Assembly: GCA_028698875.1 (NCBI GenBank)
Contig: JAQVVR010000001.1
Span: 124,001-188,000, forward strand
Length of the DNA: 64,000 nt
From: Candidatus Izemoplasmatales bacterium
Lineage (GTDB): Bacteria > Bacillota_I > Bacilli_A > Izemoplasmatales > Hujiaoplasmataceae
Direction of reading: 5' to 3'
Shown here: positions 44,501 to 50,324 of the stretch, piece after piece
Layout of the letters: each line of letters begins with the position of its first letter
How positions within the stretch are numbered: position 1 is the first letter of the stretch
The notes under the pieces: model-generated
Databases searched by the model: none
Seen by the model: only the letters and a program-made list of their open reading frames with translations
Told to the model about the DNA's origin: nothing
Position numbers and translations under genes: made by a program

Positions 44501-46870
44501 ATCTAAAGAGCCGCCTTCAGTCACTTCGAGTTTGGTAATCAGTTCTGGTCCCATTTGCATGGAATTTTCGTCAAAACTGGTGATTTCCAAAACAGCGATG
44601 GCTAAAAGGGCTTTCTGTAATTCAGCCCGAGTAATTATATCGACTTCTTGGCCACGTTTCTCTTCAGGGTAAGATACGATGACACTGGTTTTGACGATAT
44701 CAGGAATTACTAAAATATCACCAGCAAGTTCTCCAGCCATATCGGATAACAGATAACCGATAGTGGCACACAAAATGTCGGATGCAAGTAACGTCTCTGT
44801 TTGTGCTTCAGTAAGAGTTAACACATTTGCAAGATAATCGGGATCAGACTCCAGACATTCAGTGTCCTCTGGAGCACAGACTTGAGGAGTAGCCACTAAT
44901 TGAACGGCATGAATCATTCTCTCCAATTCGATAGCCTTGATATACCCGTTTTCATCTAGGCTATCAGTGGGAACAACTAACGAAAACTCCCCTAAATCCA
45001 TATCTAAAAGTAAAGTTGAGAAAGTGGCAACCAAAACGCGAGAGCTAAGAAGTGCATCAATTGCCGTCTCCGAAAAAGTACTAATATCGGATATTTTCGG
45101 ATCGGTAATATCAAAACCCGAATCGCCACTAGCAAAAACAGCAATCTCTGATAATGCTTCTAAAATTAACTGGAGTTCACCCTTGATATCGTCTGAGCCA
45201 CGCCAATCAATATCACTAGGTATTTCAATCATATCTAAAAATTCAAACCCAGAATCACCAGAAAAAATATTAATAAGAGCTTCTGTAATCAACTCTGATT
45301 CTAGGATAATTGAAAAATTAATATTGGCGGCAGCAGCAATAATCTGCCCAAAATCCTGATTCGATATGGCTCCATATGTAATACCGGAATCAAGAATCTC
45401 TTTCATTATTGAGCCCATAGCGATAAATTCATTTTGCCAATTTAAATCAACCGGAACCGTGATAAATGCCGGAATTGCATCACCGGCCATGTCCAATAGA
45501 GGTTGAGCCGCTACAACGGCAGCGAGTGTCAAAAGGCCGGAATCAGCCATCGAATTGAAGAAGTTTTGAACTAGTTGTCCATCAATTTCGACAGTTTCTA
45601 TATCAATGCCTTCTGGATTAAAAACGCCAATTGAGTCAGCAATAATCAGCATGTTGTTGACAACAACACCCAATTTATTGATTTCCAATTCCCAATCAAT
45701 GCCATATATATCAGCAATGTATTCATCATTTATAGGCACATTCGATACCATCAAAGCATATTCGATTCCCAAAGGAATCAGGGAAGTAAATAAACCCGAA
45801 TGCATTAAATCATCAAACACCTCAGTAACTTGATCTTCCGTTATTACATTAATATTTTCCACTCCGGTTATTCCCGAGTTTATTACTAGTCCAGCTAATT
45901 CAGCAAATATAGATAATTCCTTACGTAGTGAAATTTGAATTGGTACTGAGGTTTCATCTCTAACGTTGGGATTATAATCAAAAGATAAAACCGAATCAAA
46001 TAGATATAGGTTAAGAGCAATCTCCTCATTATCAGCATCAGTCATTTTCACTGAAGCGGTTGTTGTTACGATAAAATTAGAATTATATGCATCTACTAGT
46101 TCACGAATAGTGGCAATTGCGCCCGTTAATTCTTCCGGTATTACAAATTCAACTTTTTGGGGTTTTGAAATTGGTATGAGTGAATAACTGGCTTCATATA
46201 GATTGTTCCTTGGAAACTCTAAATCCACATTTTCAACAGGTAATGTGACTTCTTCTTCGGGAACAAATGTGACCAAACTTTCCGAAACACTGATTAAACC
46301 GCCAAGGATAATTATTGTCACAAAAACGGAAATTGCGCCTTCGAGAAGGCCAAAAACTCCGCCAATTAGTCGGTTCTTTGATGCGTATTTTTCGTCGATT
46401 TTTCGAGTGCTAAGAAAAATCGCACGAATGATTGCGCAAATGAGTTTATAGATTATAAAGAATATGGTAAAATATATCAAAGTGTAAGCAATTTTAACGA
46501 CAAATATCCCTAATCCGGTAGACAAAGCCACAAACTGTTGATTAACTATCATTGTGCCAAGTTGTGATCCTAAGAAATTTTCAATCAAAATCGGAACGGC
46601 TTGTGAAATCGAAGTTATTCCCGCTAACACAGGCATAAACGAACCAACTGTCGAACCAAGCCATGGCAACTCAACTATCCAAAGGTAATTGACAACCATA
46701 TCAATGGTGACAAAGAACAACACATAATAAATCACGGTCGTTATAAAAGAAAAAAGTGACTTCTTGAAGCCTTTCAAGAAACCAAAAATCATCCCCAGTC
46801 CGAGACCAGAATAAAATATGATATTGAGGTATAAAGCATAATTTAAATTCTCAAAATTAATACTGAGCAT
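38516..46870 (-). CDS. Giant CvpA-anchored extracellular repeat protein (2784 aa)
   Basis: 8.4 kb gene. ATG 46870 follows GGAGGAATTTAC; an ATG 8 codons earlier precedes that site. The first 210 residues are a four-helix CvpA-like anchor (GFLKGFKKSL, KNRLIGGVFGLLEG) as in the 977-aa neighbour. Residues about 210-600 match the neighbour's linker domain. Residues about 605-2640 contain about 23 copies of an 88-residue unit whose core is ASDI[IL]HAT[IV]S, followed by a [IV]VP strand and an amphipathic helix E[IL]..[LM]L.A...LGI. In the first half the copies alternate between two types (HATVS and ATLG/ATMG), the latter followed by a CX6C acidic loop. The last 140 residues resemble the neighbour's C-terminus (IVRNIITPDL). 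Very acidic. Likely a surface fibre or adhesin; this is inference. Confidence 0.85.
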   Translation of the reverse strand: MLSINFENLNYALYLNIIFYSGLGLGMIFGFLKGFKKSLFSFITTVIYYVLFFVTIDMVVNYLWIVELPWLGSTVGSFMPVLAGITSISQAVPILIENFLGSQLGTMIVNQQFVALSTGLGIFVVKIAYTLIYFTIFFIIYKLICAIIRAIFLSTRKIDEKYASKNRLIGGVFGLLEGAISVFVTIIILGGLISVSESLVTFVPEEEVTLPVENVDLEFPRNNLYEASYSLIPISKPQKVEFVIPEELTGAIATIRELVDAYNSNFIVTTTASVKMTDADNEEIALNLYLFDSVLSFDYNPNVRDETSVPIQISLRKELSIFAELAGLVINSGITGVENINVITEDQVTEVFDDLMHSGLFTSLIPLGIEYALMVSNVPINDEYIADIYGIDWELEINKLGVVVNNMLIIADSIGVFNPEGIDIETVEIDGQLVQNFFNSMADSGLLTLAAVVAAQPLLDMAGDAIPAFITVPVDLNWQNEFIAMGSIMKEILDSGITYGAISNQDFGQIIAAAANINFSIILESELITEALINIFSGDSGFEFLDMIEIPSDIDWRGSDDIKGELQLILEALSEIAVFASGDSGFDITDPKISDISTFSETAIDALLSSRVLVATFSTLLLDMDLGEFSLVVPTDSLDENGYIKAIELERMIHAVQLVATPQVCAPEDTECLESDPDYLANVLTLTEAQTETLLASDILCATIGYLLSDMAGELAGDILVIPDIVKTSVIVSYPEEKRGQEVDIITRAELQKALLAIAVLEITSFDENSMQMGPELITKLEVTEGGSLDDDKINTLLASDILHATLSDFLLNQDLGDISIVVPNDCLDENDFISRDQIRYAVKAVYLLLINVVCDPDDDECVPGYTVNQDKALSMSDDDMEIFFASTVLTATLGKILNDMVDDPLVIPVSVITTVSTGDVVVSVVTETEMRKVLLAVRVLNITDTNSLSEMGMDASLINKLKDDPADVALSQTKMEDLLASDILHATISKFIKDLSLGEVAIIMPDTILDPEDSSLILRQELYDMIQAANLLIVDNHCADGDDVCEALDDIDVNKALTMTTDQMNIFFASDILTATLGNKLNEMVGDPLVVPSSVLGSVLAGGVNVTVVTEAEMRKVLLAVQVIGITSTDDLSGLNMDASMINRLKDDSDDLELSSTKMTDLLASDIIHATVSKFITDQDLGVVSIIIPDSVIDLIEDNLIIRSEMYKMLNAINFIIIDNDCAEGDDVCEALSDFNVDQIFTLSDSQMDTMLSSEILSATIGNKIMTIGSPIIIPSSVVIEIMVNDAETNVVSATEIKKVLKSVQVIGINSTDGIGDIEFGVGLIANLKAQPTDQDLSETLVGNLLDSDIIHATVSNLITEQDLGTVTILIPDTALTAVGSGLIDREEMYYMLNAVNYIIVDHDCAVGDEVCEALSDFDIDQLFTLSDTQLDKMLGLNTYHGSLILAATMGNKIMTIGDPMVIPTSVIIEIMVEEVGVNVVSPAEIKKVLKSVQVIGIDSTDGIGSIEFDADLMNHLKTTPDDDDLSTTIVNELLASDIIHATVSDLITDQDLGTITIVIPDSALLVGTVYIDRLEMYYMLNAVNYLFVDHDCAVGDDVCEALSDFDIDQIFTLEDEQIDTMFDSVILAATMGKKINDMSGAPLIVPTSIIVSPLVDGLAVDVVEANEIKLILKAVKVLGITSTNGIEDLPLDATILTTLEDPSNHDNLSDASMTTLFASVIIHATVSDMMIDLSVGAEAFIVVPSLNADSLNSSVVSYQDDDLFNFIEKQELKYVLIAMHVLKIEDFDSIESVLVLDDIIVNLATILDSSILHASISKQLIDLTGVGSDVQVPYFAEDGTTMIRIFRAETTYVVDTELSAVLNALDTLGVSQINASAFTDAVSLATIDQGTNAATVVSSAIVQATFSRIVINIALSGILDIPAVHQDDHTPLRFIVNLGADQTEYIDSTELANLLIAFKVLGYDDPSAFSDGFTGDVDLTGITEVNPNQGKTNANLLIASSIIQATISSKVMILDGDNKIVVPVHDVAENAVQIIVQDGLADEFLYISKIELENLLIALDSLGMTSGDISSFDGEISLASFYNNDSKQTTLLNSASIHATISDQIHQLDGDALTVPDTGFFHANAIEILTATSDYYIYADEVKMLINALAIIDEDGGELSFGGTFDLSILYNNDNQAILLASAIIHATISSEVLNLDGTALTVPTRHIDDGINPGVYIQELHGGFTYITDTEIDDLFTALEVLYPAGGNLSSGTLGPIDLTVLFGDDGAANQTTVLASATIHATISQQIMAMDGDEMTIPTKDVLGIQIQVTNAGTTTIYIEDFEIMSLLAALELIGFNGNLASFDGAISITPLVDGIGNDDQEQNTLLASAIMHETITQILFDLSGVMIVPKYLENNTTEVVLNNYGDDYLEKWEIKSLIAALDWMGYTDMNSMSGGIDSSKFFNSTDYTDLLGSACIRATISDRLVTSTLIIPDFDVENGDTPIRITVTYGVIEYVYVDANEIENILLALNNLGLSNIDSPDISTDILWGPEVDFAIVMGSASIQATVSDSFLEFAIVEDDRIVGNPDLVIPTIFRADIIVNGDTTTYSQITSDELINLLNALKALDFDGFDDSVSANTITDLDSTSLDIILNSASMHVTIDNMMKGNTNINTHIPDEAYVDGDPVEGTLYNITGLILASEIKAFILAAKEVGADFQSASFSYASLAGKTPQQQATILGSMIVRNIITPDLVSAVNTYNMIPGNDQYEPIPDYMYYMDDMIVHGFLNAAGIITLVNYLAS
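38940..45050 (-). repeat. Coding tandem repeats of the giant surface protein
   Basis: About 23 protein-level units of 85-95 residues. Between about 41.9 and 45.0 kb they group into two-unit blocks. The second CX6C cysteine codons begin at 42068, 42632, 43181, 43733, 44285 and 44855, so blocks are 549-570 bases (183-190 codons). Neighbouring blocks are similar even in DNA; for example, an identical 20-base CATCACCAACAGCACAATCG-type stretch occurs at about 42076 and 42640. Confidence 0.85.
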
Positions 46871-46914
46871 GTAAATTCCTCCAAAAACTGTCATGGATTG
46901 ATAATATATATACT

Positions 46915-46942
46915 ATTATATATGTTTTACTTTAGATATCAA
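46915..46942 (-). promoter_or_regulatory. Promoter of the giant repeat-protein gene
   Basis: TTGATA, 16 bases, TATAAT on the minus strand, with CGTTGATATCT at the -35 region as in the short paralogue. Confidence 0.75.
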
Positions 46943-47021
46943 CGCCAGTACGCGATAAAAAATACGAATTTTTAGATATATATAGTTTTTCTATATGATA
47001 TTTGGTATAGGCGGTGGCTTT

Positions 47022-47885
47022 ATGCGAAAAAAAATTCTCGTAATTATTATTGTACTGACATCGATTTTTATTGAAGGATGCTCATTATTCCCTTTTTTAA
47101 CTTTGACTTCAAGTTATACAACTCTTTTTACACCAGTAACTAACAGCGATACCATTACTTTTTATGACGATGAATATCTTGGATATGATGACTTCTACAC
47201 TCCCACTTATGATATTACCGATGCTGATTTGTACAATGATGTTTTAATCAACACCCGCGATCTGATTCGACGTAGCAATATTGCCATCAGTGCCACGTTT
47301 TACTCACAACAGCTTGATCCTTTTGGTGTGCCTCGCACCACTGTCATCGATTCATCATTTGGATCAGGAGTAATCGTTTCGGTCGATGAAAACTATTTTT
47401 ATGCGATTACCAATTTTCATGTCGTCAATAATAAAGGAAATGAACCATTTTATTGGATAACAACATTTCAAGATAGTTACGGATCCGAAGGCCATGTTGT
47501 TGGCTTTGATGAAGAACTAGATTTAGCAATAATCAAGTTTGAACGCAATAATCGGGATAATATCCACTTAATGGATTATCATACCCGATTGGGATTCAAA
47601 ATGAATGAAGATGAGTTGGTTTTAGCGGTAGGAAATCCCAAAGGTCTTACTCACAATGTCACTTTTGGCCGATTACATTACATGACATCAATTGATGACG
47701 TTGATTATAAAGTGATTTACCACTCAGCAACTATCGCAACTGGTTCGAGTGGCGGAGCTTTAGTTGATGTCGATGGTCATTTGTTAGGAATTAACGCCTG
47801 GGGCGAACTGAATACCGATGAAGAAGCATTTGCAATTCCGGTATATATTATTTACACTTTTTTAGCAAATAACGGTTTCCAGTAA
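47022..47885 (+). CDS. Lipoprotein trypsin-like serine protease (S1, DegP-type core without PDZ)
   Basis: 287 aa from ATG 47022, preceded by GGCGGTGG; the frame begins 9 codons earlier without a site. A signal peptide MRKKILVIIIVLTS ends at IEGC, a variant lipobox, so the protein should be anchored outside. The catalytic triad is visible: histidine in ITNFHVV, aspartate in ELDLAII, serine in GSSGGAL. VGNPKG is also typical of the HtrA core. There is no PDZ domain. It is transcribed divergently from the giant repeat protein, from a gap of 151 bases, which suggests a link such as processing or shedding of that protein (inference). Confidence 0.88.
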   Translation: MRKKILVIIIVLTSIFIEGCSLFPFLTLTSSYTTLFTPVTNSDTITFYDDEYLGYDDFYTPTYDITDADLYNDVLINTRDLIRRSNIAISATFYSQQLDPFGVPRTTVIDSSFGSGVIVSVDENYFYAITNFHVVNNKGNEPFYWITTFQDSYGSEGHVVGFDEELDLAIIKFERNNRDNIHLMDYHTRLGFKMNEDELVLAVGNPKGLTHNVTFGRLHYMTSIDDVDYKVIYHSATIATGSSGGALVDVDGHLLGINAWGELNTDEEAFAIPVYIIYTFLANNGFQ

Positions 47886-47893
47886 ATCTTAAT

Positions 47894-47928
47894 AAAAGCG
47901 TGATTCCAACTCGAATCACGCTTTTTTA
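47894..47928. terminator. Bidirectional terminator after the protease gene
   Basis: AAAAGCGTGATT and AATCACGCTTTT are perfect 12-bp arms with an 8-nt loop, then T's, between convergent genes. Confidence 0.92.
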
Positions 47929-50322
47929 TTATTTGACTTCAATAGGTATTTGCAAATCCGCTTGGCCAGCACAAGAAATTGTCACCATAGCTAATCCAAC
48001 TTTTCCTGTGGTTTTTACATATACACCTATTGATCCACCAATTAAAGCGATTTGAGTTGGCCCAATTATCGCTAATTCATCGGTAGTTGAGATGTTTAAA
48101 ACATTATTTGCATAGGGCAAATCGTTGCCATACTCATCTTGCATTCGAATTACAATTCTGGTAGCATCATATGTGTCCTGGTGACACAGTGAAGCATCAT
48201 CAGCGACTGCAGTTATTACCATTTGTGAATTCATGCCTTTGGTTACGGTTTTTACAAGAACATCATCAATATACCCTTCATATACATATTTAGCACCGTC
48301 TTCTCCCCAATCGCCTATATATTTGCCATAAAGATTTTCTGCATCTTTAAAGGTAAATTTATGAAGAATCATCAAGTTTGCCACCCGCATCTTGTCAACA
48401 AAGGGAAGACTAAAGCCATGTTTTTGAAAAGCCATCAATACTTTTTTGATCCGCTTCGCAACTTTAGGTTTATACCCTTCATTCTTCAGAATTAAGTCGC
48501 CAAAATAATCATCAACGATTATAGGGGCATATGGTACATGCGCGTATTCTTTCCATGCGGAATAAAACTTATCTATATAGTTGCCATTACGATACACCTT
48601 AATATAATCGCAATTGGTAAATATTACCGTCGCTGGTAAGGAACTTTGTGAATATTCACCCATGGTAAGATTCGATGCAACGGTTAAAACCGGGAACTGG
48701 CGCTGTTGACTAGCATAAACGCTAGCGGCGTATTTCGGAATCCGAAACATGTCCATTACTCCATGATAACAGATTCGATCTCCCGATCCAAATTCTATAT
48801 GCGTATTATAATCATTCATACACCAACCAATAGTTCCAGAAATCACATCGTATTTGAAACTGGCGTCCAATACTTTGAGGTGACGAAGTGCTTGTTCGGT
48901 TCTTTTACTTTCTGGATCAAATTTTTTGGTTGGAAAAATATGTCCGTTATGCTCAGTAATCAGATAAGGGACGCGTCTTTTAGTAATTTTGATTGGGGAT
49001 ACAAGTCCGGGATTATTGCCTATATGCGAAAAATCGTTATATGTGTATACGTGCTCTAACAGTTCGCTTCCAGCAAAATTACGAACCCCACCCGTTTGCC
49101 TTGAGTCATCAAGCTGATCAGCTAATTCGTTAGTTTTTACATAAAAATCATGGTCATCGGGAGATTCATTAATTCGAACTCCCCACAACACAATAGCCGG
49201 ATGATTGACATGATTAGTAATCATGTCGCGTAAATTTTGATAGGTTAATTCTTTAAAATGGTCATTACCAATGTACTGCCAACCGGGGATTTCTTCAAAT
49301 ACTAATAATCCGATTTCATCACATCGATTGACGAAGTGTTCACTTTGCATGTAGTGTGAAGTTCTGACGATATTACATCCCAATTCATATTTAAGAATAT
49401 CGGCATCCTTTTCTTGAATTCGCTTTGGCATGGCATATCCCACATAAGGATAACTTTGATGGCGATTTAACCCGATTAATTTGATTTTGCGATTATTAAG
49501 AACAAATCCCTCGGTGGTAAATTCAGCGGTCCGAAAGCCAAAACGAGTATGATACTGATCAATTATCACGTTATTTGAATACAAGTTTACTGTAAGAGTA
49601 TATAGATTTGGTTGATCTATTTCCCACCGCCTGATATTTTCGATTGTCATGCTGTATTTTATGATGTTTGCAAATGTTTTGCTAAATGTGTCGGCAAATA
49701 CATTTACACCATCTTTGGATATTTCAATTTTCACATCATATTGAGCTTCGGAATCTCGGTTTAAATACATAGTTAAATCCAATATCATTTCCGAATCAAT
49801 TAGTTTAGGTGATTCTAATGTTTTTACTAATCCACCTTTAATATACACCATTGGTCGGTACAAAAGCGATACTTCACGGTAAATCCCCCCATAGCACAAG
49901 TAATCAACAACGTGACCAAATGGAGGGACATTTTTAATTTCATGTGAGTCTACTTTTATGAATAAATAATTGTCTTTTCCATAGATAACGTCATCAGTAA
50001 TATCAACGGTAAATGGCGTAAAACCGCCTTCGTGCTCAACAATCATTTTTTCATTGAGATAAACTGACGCAACAGTCATAATTCCCTCAAATTTCAAAAT
50101 AAGATGTTGCCCTCGATCGGCTTCGGAAATATAAAGAATTCGTTTATACGAAGATATGAATTGATAGTCTTTCTCATCAAAATTATTATATGGAAGTACT
50201 TTATTTGTGTGGGGAATCATAACTTTTTCAAAATCAGTAAGTGGATAATCATTTTGCAGATACTTTTGATCGAAGTCATTTCGGTAATACCATTCAAAAT
50301 TGAGTTGTTCTTGTCGTCTCAT
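47929..50322 (-). CDS. Glycoside hydrolase family 2 (beta-galactosidase/beta-glucuronidase type)
   Basis: 797 aa. Residues about 1-170 are the jelly-roll sugar-binding domain (HLILKFEGIMTVASVYLN, GGFTPF), then an immunoglobulin-like domain. A barrel follows from about 280, with NRHQSYPYVG, RTSHYMQS, the acid/base glutamate in LWGVRINES and the probable nucleophile in YLITEHNG, plus GWCMNDYN. A beta-rich tail follows. No signal peptide, so cytoplasmic. It starts 2 bases after the GH36 stop, so both come from one mRNA. Whether it prefers galactosides or glucuronides cannot be told, but pairing with an alpha-galactosidase and the galK at 11.8 kb favours galactosides. Confidence 0.88.
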   Translation of the reverse strand: MRRQEQLNFEWYYRNDFDQKYLQNDYPLTDFEKVMIPHTNKVLPYNNFDEKDYQFISSYKRILYISEADRGQHLILKFEGIMTVASVYLNEKMIVEHEGGFTPFTVDITDDVIYGKDNYLFIKVDSHEIKNVPPFGHVVDYLCYGGIYREVSLLYRPMVYIKGGLVKTLESPKLIDSEMILDLTMYLNRDSEAQYDVKIEISKDGVNVFADTFSKTFANIIKYSMTIENIRRWEIDQPNLYTLTVNLYSNNVIIDQYHTRFGFRTAEFTTEGFVLNNRKIKLIGLNRHQSYPYVGYAMPKRIQEKDADILKYELGCNIVRTSHYMQSEHFVNRCDEIGLLVFEEIPGWQYIGNDHFKELTYQNLRDMITNHVNHPAIVLWGVRINESPDDHDFYVKTNELADQLDDSRQTGGVRNFAGSELLEHVYTYNDFSHIGNNPGLVSPIKITKRRVPYLITEHNGHIFPTKKFDPESKRTEQALRHLKVLDASFKYDVISGTIGWCMNDYNTHIEFGSGDRICYHGVMDMFRIPKYAASVYASQQRQFPVLTVASNLTMGEYSQSSLPATVIFTNCDYIKVYRNGNYIDKFYSAWKEYAHVPYAPIIVDDYFGDLILKNEGYKPKVAKRIKKVLMAFQKHGFSLPFVDKMRVANLMILHKFTFKDAENLYGKYIGDWGEDGAKYVYEGYIDDVLVKTVTKGMNSQMVITAVADDASLCHQDTYDATRIVIRMQDEYGNDLPYANNVLNISTTDELAIIGPTQIALIGGSIGVYVKTTGKVGLAMVTISCAGQADLQIPIEVK

Positions 50323-50324
50323 GA

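Noticed and set aside
41900-45050. CRISPR or satellite repeat
   Set aside because: The period of 549-570 bases is a multiple of three, the similarity is strongest in the protein, and the frame is open throughout.
38570-46451. Many plus-strand open frames of 60-150 codons opposite the giant repeat gene
   Set aside because: They repeat with the same period as the minus-strand coding repeats, lack ribosome sites, and are shadow frames of a biased repetitive gene.
47022-47885. Full HtrA/DegP protease
   Set aside because: Only the trypsin-like core is present and the protein ends without a PDZ domain, so the HtrA name is not used.
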